A DNA stretch of 64,000 bases from NCBI GenBank assembly GCA_001600415.1, contig BCJX01000001.1, positions 1,673,676-1,737,675 of the forward strand, in the 5' to 3' direction. Below the pieces are notes generated by a model, which was not told the origin of the DNA, searched no databases, and worked only from the letters and a program-made list of their open reading frames with translations. A program made the translations under genes and the position numbers. Shown piece by piece: positions 41,937 through 53,110 of the stretch. The number at the start of each line of letters is the position of its first letter. Position 1 is the first letter of the stretch. This DNA is from Pascua guehoae. Lineage: Eukaryota; Basidiomycota; Tremellomycetes; Trichosporonales; Trichosporonaceae.

Positions 41937-43383
41937 CGTAAGAGGGCGGGGTGGGGTGGGTGGGGAAGGGTGAGAGGGGCGGTGGGGGGGTGGGGTGGGA
42001 GGCTGCTGGTCGAGGAGTCGGCGATCAGACTGCGGATGACGGACTGGTCTGTGCGCGCGATGGGTGTGGGTGTGGGTGTGGGTGTGGGTGTGGGTGTGGG
42101 TGTGGGTGTGGGTGTGGTGTGACGCCGGGGACAGGCTGTGGTATAAAGAGACGCGTCCGAAGAAGGAGGAACTGCAGTCGGCGACGCGCACCCCGACACT
42201 GATCTCAAGCGGTGATAAAGCTGGCCAAATGGAGGGGATGGACAATGTTCAATGTCGGTCCAGTCTTGCCGGTCCGCCGAGTGAGATTCGTCCGAGCTGT
42301 CAACGGGATCCTACCGGTCGTATGGCAGAGAGTGAAGAGCGTAGCGCGAGCCACGAGCCGGCGCAGCTGTCGACGACGACGTGGCTGGGAGCAGTGGGGA
42401 GCACAGTGTGGGTGGGCGGTGGGGTCCAACTTGGCGAGAAGTCTGCTCGACGCGCCCGTGTTTGAACGGTCTGTGCGTGTACGGTCTGGAATTTGGCCGT
42501 TGACAACTCGGCCAGCGACGACGCCACCCAGGGCAGGGAATGTATGGCTTACTGCACTCTCTTTCCAGGCACTGCCTGCTGTGGGCAGTGTGCGCTCGTG
42601 CACGACTGCGGTTCTGCCAATAATAAATGCCGTTGTCGGGCGGCCTTGGCGATGCAGGGGCAAGGCGACTGGCTGAATTAGACGGGCTCCTGCGTCTCCT
42701 GGTTTCCACCTTGCTGCCTATTCACTAGGACCGTCCATAGCACCTGTCCCTGCCTGGTACAGATCTGTCTGCCAGCACAGCCCGACCTGACCAAACTCGC
42801 CTGAATTGCGCGATATCGACATTGATTGGAATGGGTCACCTTTGAGTCTCAGGGCGTCCATTTCTTGTGTGGGCGTGCCTGGCTGTTATGCCTGTTATCG
42901 TCCCTGAGTAATACAATTCCTGGGTCGATCTCAAGACCACATCATCCATCATTGCTGATCAGATCAGTCCGGTGGATCAGCCGTACCTCTCTGCTTGGTG
43001 ATCATTCATTTCCCCACTCAGTGTGCGCAGTCCACGGCGCAGTCGCACTACATTACCGGCGTCGGTGGCAACGTTGCCCTCAATGACATCCTGCAGGAGG
43101 CAGTTGGAAAGATCGACACCATCAGCCGCATCTATCGCCGCACCTTGTCCGCACGTAATACGCCCCATCACACACATGCGCAGCTTTCGAGTCACTCACC
43201 GCGATCACCGCCCTACCTGTCGTCCGAGGGAGCCGTCTGCTACCTCTCTCCATCACTCTCACAGCCGGCGTTCGCAGCTGTCACCCCGGTTGCTCGAGTT
43301 ATACACCTGGTGTGCTCGTGACGCCTTGTTTGACATGACAGACCATCATGGTCGCTTGTTCATATGCAACAACAGGTACAACA
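41937..43383. other. GT90 promoter side and adjoining intergenic DNA
   Basis: This is about 1.45 kb between the GT90 start codon and the 3' end of the next minus-strand gene. It contains a hexanucleotide array (42062-42117). I found no conserved gene. A ~50-codon open stretch near 43010-43160 (VGGNVALNDILQEAVGKIDT) looks protein-like but has no start or family match I know. Confidence 0.45.
42062..42117 (+). repeat. (GGGTGT)n hexanucleotide array
   Basis: About nine perfect GGGTGT units, roughly 130 nt upstream of the GT90 start codon, flanked by G-rich sequence. It is telomere-like in composition but not a TTAGGG repeat, and could form G-quadruplexes. Confidence 0.95.
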
Positions 43384-45899
43384 TTACATGAAAAGGTTGT
43401 CATCCTCGACGTCCACGTCCTCGACATCCACTGCAACCGACAGAGACTGTTCTCCGAGTTCGTCCCACCACCTGCGGGCCTCGTCGCTCACGCGCGGTAC
43501 GCCGTCACCCAGACTGCTCGAGGCGTCCGTCGTCGCGTCATCAGACGGGAGAGGAAGCGGCGTGGCACTGGGACTCGAACAAGGGTAAGATAACGGGGGT
43601 AAATCGTTGACGTCAACCGAAGCGACGGCGTCCTCTCCGATCCCGCCTGAACGCCGGCCAGCGCGATAATCGCCAGAACTGACCGCGTCCTCTACGCTCC
43701 CGCCTGAACCTCGGCCAGCACGCTGTGCTTGGTGCCGAGCAATCGCCGCCTCCTCACGCTTGGCAAACTCCCGAATGCCTGCTGGACGAAGAGACGGGTG
43801 CGGTGGTGCCGAGGGGACAGGCTGCAGCCTGCCGTCTGTGCGCTCGTGACGCGGTGGTGAGATTGGCGCAACTTCTCCAAAGTCGAGGTCGTCCTCGTCA
43901 GAAAAGGACGTATCAAAGTCACGAGTTTCACGAGGCGTAGAGCGAAAGTAGCCAAAGGCTTCGAGCTTGGTCTGCGACTTTGAAGCCGACGCACTCTTGC
44001 GCAAGCGTGTGCCGCGAGGGAGTGGGGTAGAGCTCAAGGGAGCCAGCCTCGACTTTGGCGTCGACGAGCTGAGAGGTTTCGGCGTCGAGCTCGAGCGTGA
44101 CAACGACTTGTTCTTGTCGTGGGCAATGTCCGAGAACGACGAGAATAGCTGGTGGTCAAGCATACGACGTGTACGCTCAGTATGCCGTACGAGCTTTCTG
44201 GGGCTCTTCATGGATGATGGGGAAGGTGAAGGCGGATCGGGTTCTGCAGGCAAGGATGATGGCACTGAATCACTCGATGTCCGGTAGACCTGACGTGGTA
44301 ACCGGGCGAACAAGGGAGAGTCTGGCTCGAGTGGACGTTTGCGCGCCGACCGGGGCGTCTTTTCCGGCGTCGAGTCGACGAGAATGGGGAAAGACTGTGA
44401 TGGGATCGATGGCGCGAGCTGAGAGTTAGAACCCAACCATGAAGGTAACTCACACTCTCGGTGTCGTCAAAGTCGTCGGGATGGTTGGCCACTTCATTGT
44501 GTCGGCCACCGGCATCGTCCCCGACCACATCGCGCGGCTGAACGTCTGCATCGCCGCCAGATTGACTTACGGCGTGACGAACACTTTCGCCACAACCCCG
44601 GCCCAGGCTCCGAGCACTTTCATCCACGCCGCTCCGAGCACTCTCACCCAAACCTCCGCCCATGCTCCAGGTCATGAGAGTCTCGGGCTCCATCTCCACA
44701 GGTTTCCACTCCCTTTCAGTCACGGGTGAAGTGAACACGGGCTGACGTGGTGGAGCAGGGAGGGGAAAGACAAAAAGCGTTTCCTGCTGTCCACCATACT
44801 GAGGCGTGCGAGACTTTGGCGGGGTGACCTTGTGATGGGGCGACTTGCGCTTCCGAGGGGTGACTGGTGAAGGCGACGGTGCCTGTTCAAGAGGCGGAGT
44901 GAGCGAAGGCTGGCGTTGGCGACGAGGAAATGCCGAGGGAAAGGTCGGCCTATGTGCCTTTGGCCACTGAGCGTCACGCTCGCAGACGCCGTTTTCGATC
45001 GCCGATGAATAGCGACGGAGCGGCATCGCGTTCGGGTGGCATGAGGCAAGGGCCTTGCGGCGTCGGTCGCCTTCATCACAGGGCGACGGTGGGCGGTCGC
45101 TGGACGAAGGTCCCGGGGAGGACGACCTCCCAGACGAGCTCGAGACGTGGGCTAACGACTTGAACTCGCCGAGCGCGCGGCGCTCCTTGACCCGTTCGAC
45201 GCGCTTTAATGCGCTGCTATTGACCTGCTGGCGTACATCGAGGCGGAGGCGCTTGCGTTCTCTCGCCACTTCGCGAGCAGAATCCCGTCCTGCCCGCTCC
45301 TCGCGTTCGATACGCTCCAAAACACCTTCGGCAGACTCGTCCACCTCACCCCTGGCGCGTGCCCACTCGGCCGCGTCCCGTGCGCGAGAAGCATCGTCCT
45401 GGCGGGCAAGTCGACGGTGGATGTCCAGAATGTCTTCAGGAACAGGTGGCGAGCTCGGGGGTGCCGCAGCCGTCTGTGGCCTGAGTGAGGATGGGAACGA
45501 TGGGAATGGCGCCGCAATGGTACCATGCGCGAGGGGCGAGTCGCGCGCGCCGATGCCCCCGCCACTCCGGGAACCAGAGCTCGACGGGCCCGCGTCAGCT
45601 TCCCTGGACCGTCGTTGCGAGCTGGGGGGAGGTTTCCGATTCGAAGGACCGGTGGTGGTGGGCGGCGTAAAGAATGAACTGATGCCTCGGGTCAGAGGCG
45701 TGATGTTCTGCCGCTTGAATTTCGCGGGCGCAGTCGACGAGGGTTTCCGCCGCCCAGTCGACGGTGGGGTGGCAATGCCGTGGTGTGCGCGGAAACGGTG
45801 GTCTACCAGGGGCCGCTGGACAGCACGCTCGGGCTTTGGCTTCTGGGTGGATACCCACTTGTCCGGGTCTGGTAGGAGGGGGAGTCGGGAGGAGGACAT
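43384..45899 (-). CDS. Uncharacterised disordered protein with PIP-box-like motif
   Basis: Two exons (minus: 45899-44454 and 44418-43384; GTGAGT donor, TCTCAG acceptor, 35-nt intron) give 826 residues. An in-frame upstream ATG at 46025 exists; I prefer MSSSRLPLLPDPDKW because the extra N-terminus is low-complexity Pro/Ser. No family is recognised. The protein is mostly Ser/Pro/Arg-rich and predicted disordered, with one charged helical stretch near residues 150-250 (AREVARERKRLRLDVRQQ). A PCNA-interaction-like motif QTKLEAFGYF lies near residue 630. Other motifs are HPDDFDDTES and a C-terminal acidic VDVEDVDVEDDN. Many SP/TP sites suggest kinase regulation. A chromatin or replication-linked role is speculation. 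The upstream region carries a (GA)n tract. Confidence 0.7.
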
Positions 45900-46102
45900 T
45901 GAGGAGAGGTCGGGGTGGGGTGGGGAAGGGGGATGGGGAGGGGGGGAGGTGGAGAGGAGAGAGACGGCGGTTGAGCAGCAGAAGGAAGGCGGCGAGGCGC
46001 CAAGCAGGTATCGACTGTTGGTCAAAAAGTTTGAGGGTCGTAGGATAGCATGCTCTGCATGCTATCCATGACGGTGAGGAAGGGGGAGTTGAGGGATGGG
46101 AG

Positions 46103-46156
<54 letters not shown>

Positions 46157-46674
46157 AAGTAGATGAGAGGATCGACTAGATTATACATGGGATCTGACGC
46201 GACGCGTTCTGCAGGGCAGGGTGGGGTTGGGGGGGAACAAGGCGATCCATGCAATCTTCAGGGTCGCGGTGGGTGGCAGGCAGACTCAAATCAGGCGCCC
46301 GTCAGAGTGGCGAAAAGTGGAGGCATGTGGCATGTGGCATGTGGCGTGTGGCACTGTGGCATTTTTGCCACAAAATGTAATGCCGCAAAAGTCCGTTGAG
46401 GTGAGACTCACGAGGTCGGGTTGGCTCGGGGGTGTCGGAGAGTCTCTTGCCAGTCAGCTGGCCAGGCTGGCAAGCAGGCTGGCTGCTTGGTAGGCGGGCG
46501 GTGGGCAATTGGGCGGGCGAGAGGACGGGCGGGGGAGCCGGAGACGACTGGTGCCTCGCTCTCGTAGGGTGGGTCGCAGCTCGTTCACCAATCCCAACCA
46601 ACCTCTTTACTACTCGTCTGGTCGCTCGTTCTCCCATCTAGTTCACCACTCTACCACCCTTGTCAACCACTACC
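45900..46674. promoter_or_regulatory. Divergent promoter region of the disordered protein and COX4
   Basis: This is about 775 nt between divergent genes. It holds a (GA)n microsatellite (46105-46152), a run of CATGTGG repeats at about 46325-46350, and AGCTGGCCAGGCTGGCAAGC-type short repeats near 46455-46480. The COX4 leader is CT/AC-rich. Confidence 0.45.
46105..46152 (+). repeat. (GA)n microsatellite
   Basis: About 24 GA dinucleotides without interruption, about 200 nt upstream of the disordered-protein start codon on the minus strand. GA tracts often mark nucleosome-depleted promoters; that role is inference. Confidence 0.97.
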
Positions 46675-47579
46675 ATGGTCGCCATCCTCCGCTCGCTCCG
46701 CGCCGTCGCCCGCCCCGTCCTCGCGGCTCGTGCTACTCCCATGGTCGCCGCCCGCGCGTTCTCGGTCTCGGCCCTTCGTCTCTCCGGCCCTGCCCCGCCC
46801 ACGCTACTGGGACCCGGCGTCGGTGTGGGGGAGGTACCTACGGAGTGCGTCTTCTGTTGCTGCTGTGAGGTGTTGCAGGTCGGGAGCGGAAAGAGGGGAC
46901 GAAGATGTGGGGGTCTGGGACGAGAACGTGTGGTGTTCTCTGCTTGATCGGCAGTCGCGTACCACTTTCCGCCTGCGTTCAGTGGTAGGCCCCTGTCGAC
47001 AATTGAGATTGGCGAGATTCGACGGAGGGAGATCGGAGAGCCTCGGGAAGCCACCTCGAAGGCCACTCCCACAACACCATGCCCATAATCGTCCACCAAC
47101 ACGAACGCTAACCCCCCCAGCGAGCAGCAGGCCACCGGTATCGAGCGCTTCGAGCTCATGGGCAAGGTCGAGGGCGTCGACGTCTTCGACATGGGCCCGC
47201 TCCAGGCTGACCGCCTCGGCACCCTCGAGAACCCCATCGAGGTCCTCTCCTACGTACGTCATCTGAAGTGGTCTGAGACCACCGACCAGGAGTGTGGCCT
47301 GGATCCCAGCCCACCTCATCGGGTGGTCTCCACGACGCCAGACTGCCAGTGGCTGACATGAACAGTACCCCGAGCGCCACGTCGGCTGCACCGGTTTCCC
47401 GGCCGACTCGCACGACACGATCTGGCTCCGTGTCAACACCGAGCTCAAGAACCACCGCTGCCCCGAGTGCGGCTCGGGTGCGTCTCCCCTTCAACTATGT
47501 TGGTCGTCGGCATCACTAACAGTCCCCAGTCTACAACCTCAAGTACGAGCCCCACGCCTCGCTCGAGCACCACCACTAG
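46675..47579 (+). CDS. COX4: Cytochrome c oxidase subunit 4 (zinc-binding, Vb type)
   Basis: This is a nuclear-encoded, zinc-binding subunit of mitochondrial complex IV (yeast Cox4, mammalian COX5B). Exons 46675-46844, 47121-47253, 47366-47477 and 47530-47579 give 154 residues. The first ~35 residues form an Arg/Ala-rich presequence (MVAILRSLRAVARPVLAARA). The family signatures TDEQQATGIERFELM, ERHVGCTGFPADSHDTIWL and HRCPECGSVYNLKYEP are complete, with zinc ligands in VGC and CPEC. The exon 1 end was set at GA|GTGCGT so that GA+C rebuilds Asp in PTDEQQATG. Divergent from the disordered-protein gene. Confidence 0.95.
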
Positions 47580-47629
47580 AAAACACGCCCTCGCAGGTGT
47601 CGGCATGCACTAGGGTAGGAATGAATCAT

Positions 47630-48091
47630 TTAGCACAAAGCAAGGTTACTGCCTGCGTGCTGGACGACGTCAGTTTGGCCCCGTCGCGTGGGTGTGTGTG
47701 TCTGTGCAGTTTTGCGAGGAGCAGAGGGTACAGATAAGACGCAGAGATTGGAGTATGAGAGCGGATAAGCCAAATGGTGTTGGTCAGGCATCTGCTCGTC
47801 GTCTTGCAGTGGTGCTGGCTCGTTGGGGGCCTCTCCAGGTGCAGGTGTGGGTACGTGGCTGTGGGTTGAGGTTTCAAGTGCAACACGAATGTTCGACAAG
47901 AGCTCTCCGTTGAGCGCACAATCTTCGTAAGTGGCTGTTGAGGCAGACTTTGAGTAGTAGATGAGCGTCCGTGGCACCGTCTCAAGTGCAACACAAAGGG
48001 CGAACTGTTCTCCATTGCGCCCACGAGCTTTGGAAGTGACTCTGCAGGCAGACAAAGTCAGCGGAGCTGCTAAAGAGACACGAAGGTCCAC
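47630..48091 (-). CDS. Possible small protein with an internal repeat
   Basis: An open frame of up to 153 codons with no family match. Two stretches resemble each other: SKARGRNGEQFALCVALET and TYEDCALNGELLSNIRVALE, about 40 residues apart, and the underlying DNA is also partly duplicated (about 47870-47950 versus 47975-48050). A third weak copy may precede the frame. No good promoter or introns are evident, so this may equally be a decayed duplicate or non-coding sequence. Confidence 0.25.
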   Translation of the reverse strand: MDLRVSLAAPLTLSACRVTSKARGRNGEQFALCVALETVPRTLIYYSKSASTATYEDCALNGELLSNIRVALETSTHSHVPTPAPGEAPNEPAPLQDDEQMPDQHHLAYPLSYSNLCVLSVPSAPRKTAQTHTPTRRGQTDVVQHAGSNLALC

Positions 48092-48937
48092 AAGTGGAGG
48101 ACGTCACGGACGAACGCACCATCTTCAGAATCTTCAGAATGCGCCGAACGGAGACCAACTACTGGCAAGCGGGTTTGGCTGTTTCGTTGGACAGACAGAT
48201 ACAGTAGTGGCATATCAGCAGGGCAGCATTGCCCCTTAGGACATGTGGGCAGTGGCCAGACAGAGCCAGCAGTCGCCTCAACCAGATTTGTTCAAAGTAT
48301 GTTCTGGACTGTGTGAACAGCTGCTCGTTCCCATCGGGGCTGCAGCTGAGTTGCACACAGTGTGCCTCCCTCGGCGTCCCTTTGCCGCATTGTGGGCATC
48401 AAAGTCACAGCATATGTCAAGTCATAAGCGGACCTGTACTGCACACAGGGCATTCAGTCAATGACGCACAAGGCTGCCCAGATATGGCGAACAAGGGGAT
48501 ACGGAATCCAGCTGCACCAGCACCCAAGAACTTAGAACAACTCAAGGACATGCACGTTCGGGCCCTATTGTGATATCATACATGTCTGCAAGTCTCCCAA
48601 TGCTACTCTGCGTGCTCTATGTCGTAGACGACTCCAGCATCGCCTGTCACTATGCTCATCTAACGCCTTGGTGGGCGGCCGGGGCCAGCGGACGACCGAG
48701 TATTCGCTGCGACGACTGTCGTGGCAACAGCGGTGGACGACCGCAATGCCAGCGATAGTGCGGCCGGCTGGTCTCGCCACAGGACCAGCCGACAGCACCC
48801 GCAACTCGGCTTCGGCGCCCCCCGCCAGCCTCCCCATTTAGTGTACACGCCCGTCACTTCCCGACCGCCGCGTCGATACCGCCTCTTGCCTCGACCCATC
48901 GCCCTGCGCGACCGCCACGGCATCGCCTCGCCACTCG
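48092..48937. other. Intergenic region, no gene seen
   Basis: This is about 850 nt up to the RPB9 stop codon. The ORFs are short and not recognisable. From about 48680 onwards the sequence becomes GC-rich next to the RPB9 3' end. Confidence 0.45.
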
Positions 48938-49510
48938 CTAGCGGCGCTTGGAGAGCTTGGGGTCCTCAAACGCGTGCCTGCAGTGGATGCAGTAGTAGAA
49001 CAGCTTCATGGTGGTGGTATGCCGCTTGCCCTGGTCCTGCCAGAAGACAGCGCCGTTCTGGCGGCACTCTGGGCACTGGATGTTGCTGCGCGGGAGTGTT
49101 GGGTCGGTCTCGAGGTCCTTTACCTCGCCTCGTTGTTCACTATGTCGCTGTTAGCTCCTCATCCACCTGACTCATCAGCCAGGGGGGGACTCACCTCGAG
49201 ACGGTGAGCAGGTCGTTCTTGTACACGCACGGCGCCCATCCGGGGTCCGCGACGGCGTTCTCCGCATAGTGGCAGTTGCGACACTGGTAGAGGAGGACCT
49301 TTGAGTTGTTGTCCGACTAGGATTAGTGTTAGCTGGGAAGCAATGGTAGAGACGTCAGGATGCGAGGGCACGAGCACAATACACATGCACATTGACACTT
49401 CAGTTCAGGATGCGGCACTCACGCGTGGGTACAGCAGGTTGTTGCTGCTTGTCAGCATTGTCCCCGTTCTCTCAGACTCACCACTCGCCACAAAACTTGA
49501 GCGACGGCAT
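48938..49510 (-). CDS. RPB9: RNA polymerase II subunit RPB9
   Basis: Rpb9 is a small zinc-ribbon subunit of RNA polymerase II involved in start-site selection, elongation and fidelity. Exons (minus) are 49510-49482, 49444-49423, 49316-49195 and 49139-48938, giving 124 residues, the usual length. The N-terminal ribbon begins MPSLKFCGECNNLLYPR and continues YQCRNCHYAE. The linker has the invariant DPTLPRSNIQCPEC. The C-terminal TFIIS-like ribbon has CPECRQNGAVFWQ and FYYCIHCRHAFEDPK. Exon 2 is only 22 nt and supplies the second Cys of the first ribbon (the Cys codon is split TG|C) plus NNLLYPR, so skipping it would destroy the zinc site. Divergent from SEY1 with about 480 nt between starts. Confidence 0.95.
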
Positions 49511-49992
49511 TGTGGTACTGTTCTGAATGGAAGAGTGGACAAGTGATGACCAAACAATCTTGGTCGTTGACACATATCCAAGTGGCAACGAAAGAGGAAC
49601 AAGGTGGGAGGCACGACAGATAGGCACGCTTAACCTACCAAGAATAGGCTCCAAGTTTATTTGGAGGCCTAATGCTGTGGAAAGAGCAACGCCAAGATTT
49701 ACCGAATTCACGGAATGACGCGTTCCACGTGGATTGTGACCAGTTTATTTGTTTACGCCTGCCACATTACCGGTGCTTGTTGTGCCGTACCATGCAGTAG
49801 TGCAGTGCGTGGCGCGCGTTGTGGATGCCATCCATCCATGCCATGGGTGGTGAGTGGTTTCAGGAGAAGACAGACAGCCTACAACCACAGTGTCATCGGC
49901 ATTGGGTTCCACCCCCACCCGACCATCCCAATCCCAACTCCTCTCTTCTCTCCTTCTCCTCCCCCGCTCCAAACAACACTTTTAAACCCACC
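49511..49992. promoter_or_regulatory. Divergent promoter RPB9/SEY1
   Basis: This is 482 nt shared by RPB9 and SEY1. The SEY1 side is CT-rich (for example TCTCTTCTCTCCTTCTCC at about 49943). No clear TATA box or named factor site was found. Confidence 0.45.
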
Positions 49993-52900
49993 ATGGACAT
50001 TCATTCGGACGCCCCGCCGTCTGGGGCAACACTCTATCCAGCACCTGCGCCCGCCGCTGCTCCCGCGCGCGCCCCCGCACCAGTTCGGCCTGCCTCGGCG
50101 CCCGCTGGGCCACCCGTGCGTTCGGTTGTCTCTCAGCCGGGTACGACCCCGATGACCCTCCCATCGCTCGCACTTGCGCATCCCGTGTGCGCGCTGGGCG
50201 ACGGGCAACTCCAGATTGTCGACGAGGAGAAGAGGTTTACGTGAGTCTGTTCGTGGGTGCTTGTTGCTACGTGATGCGTACCGGACATCGCAGTGTTGAG
50301 TTCGCACCCGCTCATGGAGCATCGCATCGCAATGTACCACCTTGCACCCGGGTTTCAGTAAACTGACCCACAGAGAAAACCTCGAGCCGACGCTGGAGAA
50401 ATGGGGCATGCTGGACAAGGGATTCAACTTCAACATGGTCGCCGTGTTCGGGTCGCAGTCTACGGGCAAGTCGACACTCCTGAACCGATTGTTTGGCACG
50501 ACCTTCGACGTCATGGACGAGGCCAAGCGCCAGCAGACGACCAAGGGCATCTGGATGTGCCCTTCGATTTACAGCTCGACCCTTGTCATGGACGTCGAGG
50601 GCACAGACGGTCGCGAGCGCGGCGAGGACCAGGACTTTGAGCGCAAGAGTGCGCTCTTCTCCCTTGCAAGCACTGAAGTGCTCCTCGTCAACCTCTGGTG
50701 CGTGAGCTCGTGTTGCGTCGGCTGACGGCGCAGGGAGCACCAGATTGGCCTGTACCAGGGCGCCAACATGGGCCTTCTCAAGACTGTCTTCGAGGTCAAC
50801 CTCTCTCTCTTTGGCGGATCCCCAGGAGGCGGCGGTGGCAAGCCCGGTAGCCCCCGCGAGAAGACGCTCATCCTCTTTGTGATCCGTGACCATGTCGGCG
50901 CCACACCACTTGAGAATCTCACAGCGACGCTCACTCAGGACATGCTGCGCATCTGGGACAGCCTGTCAAAGGTATGTATCGCACAAGCCGAACGCACGGT
51001 GTGTACCCAAATGACGTCGTGCTGACCCGCCGCTACCAGCCCGACCATCTCAAGGACGCCAAACTTACAACCTACTTTGACCTCTCGTTTGCGGCACTGC
51101 CGCACAAGATTCTTTTGCCTCAAAAGTTTGAGGATGCTGTCATTGACCTGCGCAAGCGTTTCACCGACCCCTCTCGCCCCGACTATGTGTTCCAGCCGGC
51201 ATACAGCCGGCATATTCCTGCCGACGGCATTGCGTTCTACATGGAGGGCATTTGGCAGCAGGTGCTCACCAACAAGGACCTTGATCTGCCCACACAGCAA
51301 GAGCTGCTGGCACAGTTCCGTTGCCAGGAGATTGCCGCGGGCGTGACCGAGGTCTTTGTGGCGAGCGCAAAGCCGCTCCGTCGGCCCATCGAGCAGGGCA
51401 GCGTCGTCGCGGGCATGGGTGCCAGCATGGCCGACTGGCTTGAGGTTGCTCTCTGTACGTAAAAGCCGCCGCTGCCCCAGCTGACGCATATAGCATCGTT
51501 TGACACTGCTGCATCGCGCTACCATGCGGGCGTGTACCAGCGCAAGCGTCTCGAGCTGCTTACCACGTTATTCGCCACGCTCCTGCCGCTCTACATGGGC
51601 CAGCTCAAGAATGCGGCCAAGGCTGCGTCGTCCAAGTTTGTCGCCGACATTGCTGCGGCGCTCAAGCAGCCGACCTATGACTTTGCTGAAGTCGTCTCGC
51701 GTTGCACCAAGGAGGCGCGCCATAGCTTCCTCGGTATCGCCGACGGTGCGTGTTGTTGATTGAGTTCCTCTGCCAACCTTTGCTGACACTTTCCAGAGGC
51801 GACCATTAAGGGCGCCGACTGGACCTATGAGCAGGAGCTGTCGCACCTTGACGAGGATCTGAAGACGATTGCGGACAAGTCACGCTCGGACGAAACCAAG
51901 AAGCTCATCAACGGTATCGACCGCAAGTTGACTCGTCAGATTGCCGAGCCTGTCGAGGTCACGCTGGCCAAGCCGTCCCCGACCATGTGGGACGACGTCC
52001 TCACCATGTACCGCGACGCTGTCACCAAGGGCGAGGAGGCGTACCTGTCCAAGGCAAAGAGCTACAACTGCACGCCCGAGGAGAACGAGTCTGCACTCGG
52101 GAACCTGCGGCACCGCGCGTGGGTTGCGTTCCGCAAAAAGCTCCAGGAGCAGACGGCAGACACTGTTCTCTTATCGACGCTGCGCGACTGCTTTGAGGAG
52201 CGGTTCCGGTACGACGAGCAGGGCGTCCCACGCGTGTGGAAGCCCGAGGACGACCTGGACGGCGCGTTCAAAAAGGCGCGCGAGGAGACACTGGAACTCC
52301 TCCCCACGTACGCGACGGTAACCCCCACCGACCCCGCTCTCCTCCCTGCTCTGTCGACCGACGTGCATGACGACGACGTTGACGCCGACGCCTTTGACCC
52401 CGCCACGGCGTTCACTCTCTTGTCCACTTCCCGTATGCACAACCTCGAGGCCCGCTTCAAGCGCGAGGCCGACGCCTCGTATGTCGAAGCAAAGCGCTCC
52501 ATGGTCTCAAGCGTCTCCCAGATCCCCATGTGGATGTATGGTGCCCTTGTTGCCCTTGGGTGGAACGAGGCAATGGCCGTACTCTTCAACCCCCTCTACT
52601 TTGCCCTGCTGGTCATTGCCGCGGCTTCCGCGTGAGTACAAGAGGCGTGTTCTCTTTCTTCCTTGTCGATTTCAGCCCTCCCTCTCCTATATCCCACAAG
52701 TGTCATCTTTCTTGCTACGTACTTCCTTGCGTCTCACCAGTCCCACCAATCCCAACGACACCACCCTTCCTCGAGATGTCCCTCTGGTTCTCCTCTTCTT
52801 CTCGCCCCTCCTCCAGACTTGCGCTTACACCAGGTACATTATCCTCCAACTGGGCCTCGGCGGCCCGCTGCTGCAAGTCATGCGCACGGTCGTCAACGAG

Positions 52901-53110
52901 GTGCGCCGGATAGCCACCGACAAGATGCGCGAGGCATTCGCCGAACCCCCCGCCGTCGACGGTGCGCCTCCGCAGCGCCGCCTTGCCGAGCCCGTGCCCG
53001 TGTCCGCCGTCGAAAAGCCCCGGCCGCGACGTGAGGACAGCAACGGGATCGACGGCCAGACGCGCAACAACTTTGCACCCGCTGCTGCTCCAGACTTTCT
53101 CGAAAAGTAG
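49993..53110 (+). CDS. SEY1: ER membrane-fusion dynamin-like GTPase Sey1
   Basis: Sey1 is the fungal counterpart of atlastin/RHD3 and mediates homotypic fusion of ER tubules. Seven exons (49993-50240, 50374-50697, 50734-50971, 51040-51454, 51494-51745, 51797-52631, 52834-53110) give 862 residues. GTPase motifs are G1 [10 protein letters not shown]3 [10 protein letters not shown] and G4 VIRDH, in residues ~90-330. A long helical domain ([20 protein letters not shown]) follows. A membrane hairpin lies near residues 745-790 ([38 protein letters not shown]). An amphipathic, Pro/Arg-rich C-terminal tail ends the protein. For exon 2, the acceptor at 50373 was chosen over one at 50358 because it restores the family spacing [15 protein letters not shown]. 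The Ala/Pro-rich N-terminal ~60 residues are not conserved. Confidence 0.94.

Noticed and set aside
47120..47580. Possible separate gene for the COX4 C-terminus
   Set aside because: The pieces join in phase with the upstream presequence exon to give a complete family-length COX4.
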